Of a stretch of DNA of 64,000 bases, positions 53,617 through 62,244 are shown piece by piece. The DNA lies in NCBI RefSeq assembly GCF_032598905.1, contig NZ_CP122458.1, forward strand, positions 6,845,001 to 6,909,000. The letters run 5' to 3'. How positions within the stretch are numbered: position 1 is the first letter of the stretch; the number at the start of each line of letters is the position of its first letter. The position numbers and the translations under genes were made by a program. The notes under the pieces were generated by a model. That model ran no database searches, was not told the origin of the DNA, and saw only the letters and a program-made list of their open reading frames with translations. The DNA is from Streptomyces sp. 11x1 (GTDB taxonomy: Bacteria > Actinomycetota > Actinomycetes > Streptomycetales > Streptomycetaceae).

Positions 53617-53970
53617 GGGCGCGGGGCAGGACTGAACATGCGGCTACCGCCGCGGGGCGCGAACAACCACGACGCACCCGCACCCACCGAATCACCGAAG
53701 CCGCTGCGGCGAACAGGTGCCGTACCCCGTCAGATGAACAAGGAGTGACCCCTTCCCGTCCCTCCTCCTCACATTCGGGAACCCCCAGTGAACGCACCCC
53801 GTCCCCGGAGATCGACGTACGGTGATCGGCGCCGCCCGTTGCGACGTCGTTAACGTCCAGGCCACCCCCGCTGCCAAGCATCGAGGAAGAGCGGGAACCC
53901 CACTCCGGCCCCCACCGCGGAGCGGCCCCGCGACCACTTCCGACGCGCTCGCACTCGGGGAGACCGCGCC
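53617..53970. repeat. Non-coding stretch with dispersed-repeat copy D
   Basis: No gene supported. From 53615 a diverged copy of the dispersed element (AGGGGCGCGGGG ... GCGCGAACAACCACGACG, then CACCCGCACCC) runs to about 53690. The remaining 280 bp, ending in the promoter and leader of the metallophosphoesterase gene, shows no clear motif. Confidence 0.55.
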
Positions 53971-55749
53971 ATGTCGCGCATACGCTCAGTCGCTGCCGCC
54001 GCCACCAACCCTGACCGCCGGGCCTTCCTCGCCGCCACCGGCGCCGTCGGTCTCGCCGCGGGCGTGGGCTTCGCCCTGCGGCCGGAGACCGAAGCGCACG
54101 CCGCCTCCGCCGCCGAACGCGCCACGGCCACCGAGGTCCCCTTGGCCAACCTCTCGAACAGAGAGGCCCCGGCCGCACCCCTCGCGCCGTACACCCGGGG
54201 CACCACCCTCGCCTCGGTCGCCGCGCCCCGCGGCTCCTCCGGCTACCGCCGCCTCGGCCCCGGCCCGGCCTGGGCGCGGGTCGTGCGCGGCGACCTCGCC
54301 ACCCCCAAGGCCGGCCGCGAGAAGCGCCGTACGACCTTGGCGTCCTTCGTGCAGTTCACCGACCTGCACGTGGTCGACGTCCAGCACCCGCTGCGCTACG
54401 AGTACCTGCGCGCCCAGACCGCCAGCGCGTGGCGGCCCCAGGAGGCGCTGTCCGTGGCCGGCGCCGTCTCGCTCGTCGAGCGGGTGAACGCGCTGCGCGG
54501 GGCCCCGGTGACCGGTTCCCCGCTCCACTTCGTGATGACGACCGGAGACAACACCGACAACAACTCCCGGACGGAACTGGACTGGTTCCTGAAGGTGATG
54601 AGCGGCGGCCGGGTCACCCCCAACTCGGGTGACCCGCGCCGCTACGAGGGCGTCCAGAACAGCGGCCTGAAGCTCTACTGGCAGCCGGACGCAGCCCTCC
54701 GCGACGCCGACAAGCAACTCGGCTTCCCCCGCCTGGACGGCTTCCTGGCCGCCGCGATCCGCGAGGTCAACAGCCCCGGCCTGAACGTCCCCTGGTACTC
54801 CACGGTCGGCAACCACGACTCCCTCCCGGGCGGCTGCTACGCCCCCGGCGACTCCTTCTTCGCGGACTTCGCGGTCGGCGGGAAGAAGCTGATGACGCTG
54901 GACGAGCAGGTCGGCAAGGCCCTCTGGGACAACGTCAAGAGCGGCGGCGACCCCAAGGGCGCCGACTGGAAGGCCGTCCTCAAGGCCCAGGCGAAGAAGA
55001 TGCGTTCGGTCACCCCGGACGAGAACCGCGCCCCCTTCACCCCGCAGGAGTACCTCCGGGCCCACCTGGACCCGGCCCACACCGGCCCCGGCCCGGTCGG
55101 CCACGGCTACTCGCAGGCCAACCTCGACGCCCGCACCCAGTACTACGCCTTCCGCGTCGCCGACGACGTCATCGGCGTCAGCCTCGACTCCACCGACCCC
55201 GGCGGGCATTATGAGGGCTCGCTCGGTACGGCCCAACTCAAGTGGCTGGAGCGTACGTTGAAGGAGGCCGCCAAGGACGGTTCGTACGTCATCGTCTTCA
55301 GCCACCACACCAGCAAGTCGATGCGGAACCTGCGCAAGGACCCCGCCCGCCCCACCGAGGCCCGCCACGGCGGTGACAAGGTGCTCGCGCTGCTCGGCCG
55401 CCACCGCAACGTTCTGGCCTGGGTGAACGGCCACAGCCACCGCAACCGCATCACCCCGCACTCGGCATCGGGGGGCGGCTCGTTCTGGGAGATCTCCACG
55501 GCCTCCCACATCGACTTCCCCCAACTCGCCCGCGTCATCGAGCTGGTGGACAACAAGGACGGCACGCTCTCCGTCTTCACCACCCTGATCGAATCGGCCG
55601 CCCCGCACACCACCGACTTCACGGACCTCTCGCAGACCGGCCTCGCCGCCCTCTACCGCGAGCTGTCCTACAACGCCCCCGGCCGCCGCGACACCCTCAC
55701 CGGCAAGGCCGGTGACCGCAACACGGAGCTGGTCCTCCGCAAGGGCTGA
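53971..55749 (+). CDS. Tat-exported metallophosphoesterase (TIGR03767/PPA1498 type)
   Basis: A 592-aa protein. Twin-arginine signal: DRRAFLAATGAVGLAAGVGF, cleavage near AHAAS. Metallophosphoesterase motifs are FTDLHVVD (DxH), TTGDNTDNN (GDxxD-like), STVGNHD (GNHD), VFSHHTS and NGHSHRN (GHxH). Acts outside the membrane as a phosphodiesterase or phosphatase on an unknown substrate. Long insert of about 130 residues between the GDNTD and GNHD motifs, typical of this actinobacterial family. Monocistronic. Confidence 0.85.
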   Translation: MSRIRSVAAAATNPDRRAFLAATGAVGLAAGVGFALRPETEAHAASAAERATATEVPLANLSNREAPAAPLAPYTRGTTLASVAAPRGSSGYRRLGPGPAWARVVRGDLATPKAGREKRRTTLASFVQFTDLHVVDVQHPLRYEYLRAQTASAWRPQEALSVAGAVSLVERVNALRGAPVTGSPLHFVMTTGDNTDNNSRTELDWFLKVMSGGRVTPNSGDPRRYEGVQNSGLKLYWQPDAALRDADKQLGFPRLDGFLAAAIREVNSPGLNVPWYSTVGNHDSLPGGCYAPGDSFFADFAVGGKKLMTLDEQVGKALWDNVKSGGDPKGADWKAVLKAQAKKMRSVTPDENRAPFTPQEYLRAHLDPAHTGPGPVGHGYSQANLDARTQYYAFRVADDVIGVSLDSTDPGGHYEGSLGTAQLKWLERTLKEAAKDGSYVIVFSHHTSKSMRNLRKDPARPTEARHGGDKVLALLGRHRNVLAWVNGHSHRNRITPHSASGGGSFWEISTASHIDFPQLARVIELVDNKDGTLSVFTTLIESAAPHTTDFTDLSQTGLAALYRELSYNAPGRRDTLTGKAGDRNTELVLRKG

Positions 55750-55800
55750 AAACCGCTCAACCGGCGTTCACCCGATCAACCCCGGTGTGCGATGCCGTGT

Positions 55801-55852
55801 CCCCCTTCGCGACCGGACGTTCTCGGAGTCACCGAGAGCCGGGCGAAGGGGG
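55801..55852 (+). promoter_or_regulatory. Leader hairpin sequestering the ribosome site of the carboxypeptidase gene
   Basis: Outer arms CCCCCTTCGC (55801-55810) and GCGAAGGGGG (55843-55852) pair perfectly; inside are CCGG/CCGG and TCTCGG/CCGAGA stems with loop AGTCA. The right arm is the start of the purine-rich ribosome site before ATG 55861. It may serve as terminator of the upstream gene, as translation-control leader, or both. Confidence 0.6.
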
Positions 55853-55860
55853 AGAAGCAC

Positions 55861-57072
55861 ATGTCAGCAGGTACGACACGCACCGCACCCGCGGTCCGCA
55901 CAGCCCGCACGGGACGCAGGACCCGTACGGCACGCACGGGTCTCGTGGCGGCCTCAGCGGTCGTCGCGGCGCTGGCGCTCGCCGCTCCGGCGGTCGCGGC
56001 GGCACCCGCCGCCGCGTCGGCCAGAGGCGACCACCGCGCGACGCAGAAGGCCATGGACGCCAATGTCGAGGACGGCGTCGTCGGCATCGCGGTCCAGGCG
56101 AGGGACCGACGCGGCGTCTGGAAGGCGACGTCGGGGGTGGGCGACCTCAACACGGGCAAGCCGCGCTCGGCCCACGACCACTTCCGCGTCGGCAGCATCA
56201 CCAAGACCTTCACCGCCACCGTGCTGCTCCAACTGGCCGCCGAGGGCAGGCTGTCCCTGGACGACAAGGTGGAGAAGTGGCTGCCGGGCGTCGTCCGCGG
56301 CAAGGGCCACGACGGGCGCAAGGTGACGCTCCGCCAACTCCTCAACCACACCAGCGGAATCGCCGAGTACACCTCGGACGAGCAGTTCGTGAAGGACGTG
56401 TTCCTCGCCGAGGGGTTCCTCAAGAACCGCTACCGCACCTGGACCCCGCGCCAACTGGTCGGCATCGCCATGAAGCACGAGCCGACCTTCGCCCCGGGCA
56501 CCGACTGGAGCTACTCCAACACCAACTACGTCCTCGCCGGCCTGGTGATCGAGAAAGCCACCGGCAACCCGTACGGCGACGCGGTCCGCGCCCGGATCGT
56601 CGAACCCCTCGGTCTGCGCGACACGAAGGTCCCCGGGACCGTTCCCACCCTCCCCGGCCCGCACAGCCGCGCCTACTCCAAGCTGGCGGAGACGACGGAG
56701 GGCAGGACGTACGACGCGACGAAGCTCAACCCCTCGATCGCCGGCGCGGCGGGCGAGATGATCTCCGACGCCGACGACCTCAACCGCTTCTACTCCGCCC
56801 TGTTGCGCGGCGAGCTCCTCCCGAAGAAGGAGCTCGCCGAGATGAAGACGGTCGTCCCCGTCGACGGCGACCGCGGCGGCTACGGCCTCGGCCTCATCAC
56901 CTACACACTCTCCTGTGGTGTCCGGCTCTGGGGCCACAGCGGCGGCATCCACGGCTCCCTCTCCGAGACCGCCACCACCGCCGACGGCCGCCACACCCTC
57001 ACCTACAACTTCAACAGCGACTGGGCGGGAGACAGCCTGCCGATCATGGAGGCGGAGTTCTGCACGAAGTAG
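55861..57072 (+). CDS. Secreted serine hydrolase (beta-lactamase / D-alanyl-D-alanine carboxypeptidase fold)
   Basis: A 403-aa exported enzyme. Signal peptide with an Arg-rich n-region (RTARTGRRTRTARTG), a hydrophobic core and Ala-rich cleavage near AAASA. Class C motifs: SITK (SxxK nucleophile), YSNTNY (YxN) and HSGGIHG (HxG). This is the family of R61-type DD-peptidases and esterases EstB. Either trims peptidoglycan precursors or acts as an esterase. ATG 55861 chosen for the signal peptide; the purine-rich ribosome site before it is inside a leader hairpin. Confidence 0.87.
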   Translation: MSAGTTRTAPAVRTARTGRRTRTARTGLVAASAVVAALALAAPAVAAAPAAASARGDHRATQKAMDANVEDGVVGIAVQARDRRGVWKATSGVGDLNTGKPRSAHDHFRVGSITKTFTATVLLQLAAEGRLSLDDKVEKWLPGVVRGKGHDGRKVTLRQLLNHTSGIAEYTSDEQFVKDVFLAEGFLKNRYRTWTPRQLVGIAMKHEPTFAPGTDWSYSNTNYVLAGLVIEKATGNPYGDAVRARIVEPLGLRDTKVPGTVPTLPGPHSRAYSKLAETTEGRTYDATKLNPSIAGAAGEMISDADDLNRFYSALLRGELLPKKELAEMKTVVPVDGDRGGYGLGLITYTLSCGVRLWGHSGGIHGSLSETATTADGRHTLTYNFNSDWAGDSLPIMEAEFCTK

Positions 57073-57107
57073 ACGCGTCGCCGACCCTGGCATGAGGAAG
57101 GCATGAG

Positions 57108-57138
57108 GAAGGGCCGCCGAAGCGATCGGCGGCCCTTC
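57108..57138. terminator. Bidirectional terminator
   Basis: Perfect 13-bp arms GAAGGGCCGCCGA (57108-57120) and TCGGCGGCCCTTC (57126-57138) with a 5-nt loop, between convergent genes. Preceded by a tandem GCATGAGGAAG duplication. Confidence 0.82.
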
Positions 57139-57168
57139 CCCTCCCCTCCTGGTGGTCCGAGTGCCCGC

Positions 57169-58248
57169 TTACCGGGGAAGCACCACGACGTACGCCGCCG
57201 GATCCCGGTCGTACGACGCCATCAACGCGGTGCGGACGACGGCCGCCTGCTGTTCCAGCGAGTCACGCAGTTTGCGGGGCGGGACGTGCACGACGGTGAT
57301 GCCGAGCCGCTCCAGCACCTCGCGCTTGCGGGCGTACTCGGACCACAGCGCGTCGTCCTCCTGGCGCGGGGCCCGGGTGTCCAGCTCGACCGCGACGGCC
57401 TGCTCCGGCCAGTACGCGTCGAGGCCGCCGAGGTGCGGGCCGCCGGGAAGGCAGAGGTCCACGTTCCAGACGGGGTCGGGGAGCGCGTGTTCACGGACCA
57501 TCCGGTACAGGTGGTCCTCCGCGACGGCCCGCCCCTCCGCGAGCAGCGACTCCACCGCGTCGGCCACGTGCGGACGGTTCAGCAGCCGCGCCTCCGTCAA
57601 CTCCCGGATGACGGCAGCAGGTTCGGTGTGCCCGCCGCGCACCGCCTCCGTCAGCATCCTGCGCACGGTGGCCGCGTCGGAGAGTTCCCCGACCGCGTCC
57701 GCCAGGGCGCGCGGCACGGGGGCGACGGGCAGGCCGGTCACGTACGACGGGGTCGGCACGGCCGGGGTACGCACGATCCGCGCGCAGCCCACGGTCCGCA
57801 GCCGGCGCAGCCGCGGGACCAGGACGTCGATCGTGTCGAGGGACGGGAGCGGGGGAGCGGACGCGAAGCCGTGCAGCGTCAGGGCGGCGAGCCCGGTGAT
57901 CACCGCGTCCGCGTAACGGGGTGTCGCCGCCGCCGGGCGGGGCTCGTCGGCGTTCGGCTGGGCGGGGACCCCGGCGACGCCGCCGGCCCCGGTGGAGGAC
58001 TCGCGGAACGGGGAGCGGGCCGCGTACGAGAGCACCGCGTGCAGGCGCTCCTCCGAGGTGGGCGGGCCCGGGTGCAGCAGGAACACACCCGGCAGGATCT
58101 GCTGCCAGGAGCCACCGGGCCGGCACTGCTCGTTCGTCTCGGCGGCGGTGACACCCTGCGCGCGCAGCTGCGCGGCCGTCAGCACCCGGCGCGTGACGTC
58201 CGAGAGGCGACGGAGGGGGCGGGGGGAGAGCGGGGTGTTGTGCGTCAT
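57169..58248 (-). CDS. AbiEi/DUF559-like protein with PD-(D/E)xK nuclease-type C-terminus
   Basis: A 359-aa protein. N-terminal winged-helix-like part (RVLTAAQLRAQGVTAAETNE, WQQILPGVFLLHPGPPTSEE) as in AbiEi-type antitoxin regulators; a middle helical part; C-terminal Vsr/DUF559-like segment LDAYWPEQAVAVELDTRAPR ... YARKREVLERLGITVVHVPP with acidic/Lys residues of the restriction-endonuclease fold. No cognate toxin gene is next to it. Such solitary genes are frequent in actinobacteria; role unknown, perhaps defence. Start ATG 58248. Confidence 0.65.
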   Translation of the reverse strand: MTHNTPLSPRPLRRLSDVTRRVLTAAQLRAQGVTAAETNEQCRPGGSWQQILPGVFLLHPGPPTSEERLHAVLSYAARSPFRESSTGAGGVAGVPAQPNADEPRPAAATPRYADAVITGLAALTLHGFASAPPLPSLDTIDVLVPRLRRLRTVGCARIVRTPAVPTPSYVTGLPVAPVPRALADAVGELSDAATVRRMLTEAVRGGHTEPAAVIRELTEARLLNRPHVADAVESLLAEGRAVAEDHLYRMVREHALPDPVWNVDLCLPGGPHLGGLDAYWPEQAVAVELDTRAPRQEDDALWSEYARKREVLERLGITVVHVPPRKLRDSLEQQAAVVRTALMASYDRDPAAYVVVLPR

Positions 58249-58524
58249 GACCCGGAGGTTCCCGCGTCGGGCGCGCCCATGAACCTCTGTTACACGCCCG
58301 TCGACAAATCCGGACAAGACCGCACTAAAGTACGTGCGTTCGAGTGCCGATATCCGCTGGTCCGGACGGGGGCCGAAAAAGGTTACGGCTCTGATTACCC
58401 GAATTTCGTAACCCTGAACCGGGCCCGGCGAACTATGCGCTCGGGGGCGCGTGCGCTCGGGCGGCCGCGGGGGCTGCTCGCGCAGTTCCCCCGCGCCCCT
58501 CAAAGGGTCACGCCCTCGCGGCAG
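58249..58524. repeat. Divergent/upstream region with dispersed-repeat copy E
   Basis: No gene. The less GC-rich part at 58330-58410 is likely the promoter of the minus-strand AbiEi-like gene. At 58478-58500 lies copy E of the dispersed repeat (TCGCGCAGTTCCCCCGCGCCCC, one extra C), just past the pepN2 stop. Confidence 0.55.
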
Positions 58525-61143
58525 TTACCCCGCCGCCGCGTCACACTCCTGACCCCGCAGTGCTCGGGCCAGGTCGTCCCGGGCCTCGATCACCAGCCTC
58601 CGCAGCGCCGGTGCCGCCGACTCGTGCGAGGCGAGCCACGCGTCCGTCGCCTCCAGCGTCCCCGGCGAGTCCTGGAGCGAGGGGAACAGCCCCCGCACCA
58701 CGTCCATCCCGATCTGGATGGACCGCTCGGCCCACACCCGCTCGATCACCTCGAAGTACTTCACCGCGTACGGAGCCGTCAACTCCCGCTGCGACGGCCG
58801 CGCGAACCCCGCGATCGTCGCCTCGACCAACGCGTTGGACAACTTGTCCGACTCCACGACCGACGCCCACGCCTGCGCCTTGACTGCGGCGGACGGCCGC
58901 GCCGCCAGGCACCGCACCTGATGCCGCTTCCCGGAGGCCGTGTCGTCCCGCGCCAACTCGGCGGCCAGGGCGCCCTCGTCGGCGACCCCGTGCGTCGCCA
59001 GCGGCTCCAGGAAGGCCCACCGCAGCTCCTGGTCGACCTCCAGCCCGTCGACCTTCTCGCTGCCGTTCAACAGCGCCTGCAGAACCGCCAGTTCGGCTTC
59101 GTCCGACGCCACGGACGCGAAGAACCGGGCCCACGTGAGCTGGTGCTGGCTCCCCACCTCGGCGGCCCGCAGCTCCCGCAGCGCACCCTCCGCGAGCAGC
59201 CGGCCCCCGGTCTCCCGCCACTGGGGCGCCGCGTAGTGCGTCAGCGCCGAGCTCGCCCACGCGTGCAGCATCTGCAGTACCCCGATGTCGGACTCCCGCC
59301 CGGCGAAACGCAGCACCAGGTCCACGAAGTCCCGCGCCGGCAGCAGCGCGTCCCGCGTCAGGTTCCACAGCGCCGACCAGCACAGCGCCCGCGCCAGCGG
59401 ATCGGTGATGTCCCCGAGCCCGGCCCGCAGCGTGTCCAGCGACGCCGCGTCGAACCGGATCTTGCAGTACGTCAGGTCGTCGTCGTTGACCAGCACCAGC
59501 GCGGGCGCCTCGGCCCCCGCCAGCTCGGCCACGACCGTACGCGGCCCGTCGACATCGACCTCGGCGCGCGCGTACCGCTCCAGCGCGCCGGAGCCGCCCT
59601 CGCCGTTCGAGCCGCCCTCCCCGTTCGCGTCCGTACGCCGATACAGACCGATCGCCACCCGGTGCGGCCGCAGCTCCGGATGCGACTCCGCCGCCTCCTG
59701 CACCACTGCCAGCTCGTCGATCCGGCCCTCGGCGTCCAGGAGCACCTGCGGAGTGAGGGAGTTGACCCCCGCCGTCTGCAGCCAGGCCCGCGACCAGGAC
59801 GCCATGTCCCGGCCGCTGGTCTCCTCCAGCACCGACAGCAGGTCGCCCAGCTTCGTGTTGCCGTACGCGTTCCGCTTGAAGTAGCGCCGGGCGCCCTCCA
59901 GGAACGCCTCGCGCCCCACGTACGCCACCAGCTGCTTCAGTACGGACGCGCCCTTGGCGTAGGTGATCCCGTCGAAGTTGAGCTTGGCGTCCTCCAGGTC
60001 ACGGATGTCGGCCGTGATCGGGTGGGTGGAGGGCAGCTGGTCGGCTCGGTACGCCCAGGACTTGCGGTTGTTGGCGAACGTGACCCAGCCGTTGGTGAAA
60101 CGGGTGGCCTCCACCATCGAGAAGGAGCCCATGAAGTCCGCGAAGGACTCCTTCAGCCACAGGTCGTCCCACCACACCATGGTCACCAGGTCGCCGAACC
60201 ACATGTGCGCCATCTCGTGCAGGACGACGTTGGCCCGCCGCTCGTACGACGCCCGGGTGACCTTGCCGCGGAAGATGAACTCCTCCCGGAAGGTGACCAG
60301 TCCGGGATTCTCCATCGCGCCGAGGTTGTACTCGGGCACGAACGCCTGGTCGTACTTCCCGAACGGGTACGGGTAGTCGAAGTGGTCGTGGAAGAAGTCC
60401 AGCCCCTGCTTGGTGATCTCGAAGACGTCGTCGGAGTCGAAGTAGGGCGCGAGACCCTTGCGGCACATCGCGCCGAGAGGGATCTCCAGCCGCGTACCGT
60501 CCTCGAAGACCCGCTCGTAGGTGTCCGTCACATAGTGGTACGGGCCCGCGACGACCGCCGTGATGTACGTCGAGATCGGCTTCGTCTCCGCGAACCGCCA
60601 CACCCCGTCCGTCCGCTCGCCGACCCCGTTGCTCCACACGACCCAGCCCTCGGGTGCGCGCACCTCGAAGCGGTACGGGGCCTTGAGGTCCGGCTGCTCG
60701 AAATTGGCGAAGACTCGGCGGGAGTCGGCCGGCTCGTACTGCGTGTAGAGGTAGACCTCGCCGTCCTCGGGGTCGACGAAGCGGTGCATGCCCTCGCCGG
60801 TGCGGGAGTAGGCGCACTGGGCGTCGACCACCAGCTCGTTCTCGGCGGCCAGGTCGTCGAGGGTGATCCGGGAGCCGTCGAAGACCTCGCTCGGGTCGAG
60901 GTCCTTGCCGTTGAGGGAGACGGCCGTCACACGCGGCGCGACCAGATCGGCGAAGCTCGTGGCGCCCGGGTCGGCGCACCGGAAGCGGATGGTCGTCACC
61001 GACCGGAACGTACGCGGTTCGCCGGCGAGGTCACCGGACTCCCCGACGGCGGACCGCAGGTCGAGGGAGACCTCGTAACCGTCGACGGACAACAGCGCGG
61101 CCCGCTCCTGGGCCTCGTCACGGGTCAGATTCTCACCGGGCAC
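58525..61143 (-). CDS. pepN: Aminopeptidase N (M1 family), copy 2
   Basis: An 872-aa paralogue of the enzyme at 43194. GAMENPGLV (about 272), HEMAHMWFGDLVTMVWWDDL and the distal Glu of LWLKESFAD (306-330), plus the ERAP1-like C-terminal domain with a Gly/Asn/Glu insert (NGEGGSNGEGGSG) at about 505. Both zinc and catalytic residues are intact. Start GTG 61143 (VPGENLTRDEA), 8 nt after GAGGGAG. Divergent from the DsbA-fold gene. The two copies share an identical plan, suggesting an old duplication. Confidence 0.9.
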   Translation of the reverse strand: MPGENLTRDEAQERAALLSVDGYEVSLDLRSAVGESGDLAGEPRTFRSVTTIRFRCADPGATSFADLVAPRVTAVSLNGKDLDPSEVFDGSRITLDDLAAENELVVDAQCAYSRTGEGMHRFVDPEDGEVYLYTQYEPADSRRVFANFEQPDLKAPYRFEVRAPEGWVVWSNGVGERTDGVWRFAETKPISTYITAVVAGPYHYVTDTYERVFEDGTRLEIPLGAMCRKGLAPYFDSDDVFEITKQGLDFFHDHFDYPYPFGKYDQAFVPEYNLGAMENPGLVTFREEFIFRGKVTRASYERRANVVLHEMAHMWFGDLVTMVWWDDLWLKESFADFMGSFSMVEATRFTNGWVTFANNRKSWAYRADQLPSTHPITADIRDLEDAKLNFDGITYAKGASVLKQLVAYVGREAFLEGARRYFKRNAYGNTKLGDLLSVLEETSGRDMASWSRAWLQTAGVNSLTPQVLLDAEGRIDELAVVQEAAESHPELRPHRVAIGLYRRTDANGEGGSNGEGGSGALERYARAEVDVDGPRTVVAELAGAEAPALVLVNDDDLTYCKIRFDAASLDTLRAGLGDITDPLARALCWSALWNLTRDALLPARDFVDLVLRFAGRESDIGVLQMLHAWASSALTHYAAPQWRETGGRLLAEGALRELRAAEVGSQHQLTWARFFASVASDEAELAVLQALLNGSEKVDGLEVDQELRWAFLEPLATHGVADEGALAAELARDDTASGKRHQVRCLAARPSAAVKAQAWASVVESDKLSNALVEATIAGFARPSQRELTAPYAVKYFEVIERVWAERSIQIGMDVVRGLFPSLQDSPGTLEATDAWLASHESAAPALRRLVIEARDDLARALRGQECDAAAG

Positions 61144-61205
61144 GGGCGGCACTCCCTCGGGGTGGTGTTCAGTATGCGGACAGCCTGATCCTGCCATGCA
61201 CCGCG

Positions 61206-61232
61206 GGAATGGCCGGGGCGGTCCTCGGTGTT
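61206..61232 (+). promoter_or_regulatory. Sigma-R type promoter of the DsbA-fold gene
   Basis: GGAAT at 61206-61210 and GTT at 61230-61232 are separated by 19 bp. The consensus for the disulphide-stress sigma factor SigR of Streptomyces is GGAAT-N18/19-GTT. Placed 97 bp before the ATG. Fits redox regulation of a thiol-dependent enzyme. Confidence 0.6.
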
Positions 61233-61280
61233 GCCGGTTTGTTGCCCGGTGGACCGCGCCCGCACGACTCCGCCTTCGTA

Positions 61281-61320
61281 GCCCCTTCAAGTCCCTTCAA
61301 GCGCCTTCAAGCCCTTTCGA
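61281..61320 (+). repeat. 10-bp phased repeats CCTTCAAG in the leader
   Basis: Words GxCCTTCAA recur at 61281, 61291 and 61301, then a diverged copy at 61311. Period 10 bp, one helical turn. Directly upstream of the ribosome site GAGGAG. Confidence 0.8.
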
Positions 61321-61328
61321 GGAGAACC

Positions 61329-61985
61329 ATGTCCGAGCAGACCTCCGGCAAGACCCCTGTCGACTTCTGGTTCGACCCGCTGTGCCCCTGGGCCTGGATG
61401 ACCTCGCGCTGGGTCCTGGAGGTGGAGAAGGTCCGGGACATCGAGGTCCGCTGGCACGTGATGAGCCTCGCGGTCCTCAACGAGCCCAAGATCGACGAGC
61501 TGCCCGAGGAGTACCGCGAGCTGCTGGCCACCAAGGCCTGGGGCCCGGTGCGGATCGTGATAGCCGCCCAGCAGGAGCACGGTCCCGAGGTGCTCGGCGA
61601 CCTCTACACCGCGCTCGGCACCCGGATCCACAACCAGGGCGAGGGCCCCGAGAAGGAGACGGTCGCCGCCGCGCTGAAGGACGTCGGCCTGCCCGAGTCC
61701 CTCATGGACCACTGGGACGACACCCCGTACGAGGCCGAGTTGCGCGCCTCCCACAAGGAGGGCATCGACAAGGTCGGCCAGGACGTCGGCACCCCCGTGA
61801 TCGCCGTCCCCGGCGCCGACGGCGAGCAGATCGCCTTCTTCGGGCCGGTCGTCACCCCCGCGCCGAAGGGGGAGGAGGCCGCCCGGCTCTGGGACGGCAC
61901 CCTCCTCGTCGCGTCGGTCCCCGGCTTCTACGAGATCAAGCGCACCCGCACCAAGGGCCCGGACTTCAGCAACTTGCTTTCTTAG
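61329..61985 (+). CDS. DsbA-fold oxidoreductase, Rv2466c (mycothiol-dependent nitroreductase) family
   Basis: A 218-aa DsbA/thioredoxin-fold protein: VDFWFDPLCPWAWMTSRWVL, VRWHVMSLAVLNE, AWGPVRIVIAAQQEHG, GTRIHNQGEG, VGQDVGTPVIAV and ASVPGFYEIKRTRTKGPDF follow the mycobacterial Rv2466c protein closely. In Rv2466c the site is CPWC; here it is CPWA, so the resolving Cys is missing and only a monothiol mechanism with mycothiol is possible. Functions proposed: reduction of nitro compounds, redox defence. Sigma-R type promoter upstream. Start ATG 61329 with GAGGAG. Confidence 0.87.
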   Translation: MSEQTSGKTPVDFWFDPLCPWAWMTSRWVLEVEKVRDIEVRWHVMSLAVLNEPKIDELPEEYRELLATKAWGPVRIVIAAQQEHGPEVLGDLYTALGTRIHNQGEGPEKETVAAALKDVGLPESLMDHWDDTPYEAELRASHKEGIDKVGQDVGTPVIAVPGADGEQIAFFGPVVTPAPKGEEAARLWDGTLLVASVPGFYEIKRTRTKGPDFSNLLS

Positions 61986-62160
61986 GGCTCGGTTCGTCTC
62001 CGGGGCGCTTGTGCCTGTGCCGAGAGCCCGATCGTGCTCGGCCCTCCTGATTTCTTGAGGCTCGGTTCGCCTCCGGGGCGCTTGTGCCTGTGCCGAGAGC
62101 CCGATCGTGCTCGGCCCTCCTTCGTCGGGCGCTGCGCGCGATCGGGCTCTCGACACAGGC
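61986..62160. repeat. 63-bp direct duplication with an inverted third copy
   Basis: Two 63-bp copies (61986-62048 and 62059-62121) differ by one base and are offset by 73 bp. The segment GCCTGTGCCGAGAGCCCGAT (62086 onward) is complemented by CGATCGGGCTCTCGACACAG at 62139 onward, giving a 22-bp arm with one mismatch. It lies directly after the DsbA-fold gene stop and probably also terminates it. Confidence 0.85.
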
Positions 62161-62244
62161 GCGCCCCTTCGGCTCACTCGCCGTGGGTGACCGTCGGCTC
62201 AGTCGCCCTTCGGTGACTGGTGGTGCCGTAGTACCGGGAAAAGC

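Noticed and set aside
53691..53937. Short open frames between the Nudix and metallophosphoesterase genes
   Set aside because: No ribosome sites, no recognisable sequence, and overlap with repeat copy D.
57103..61188. Plus-strand open frame of 1361 codons opposite pepN2
   Set aside because: Shadow of the PepN reading frame; no motifs; crosses an intergenic terminator and the AbiEi-like gene.
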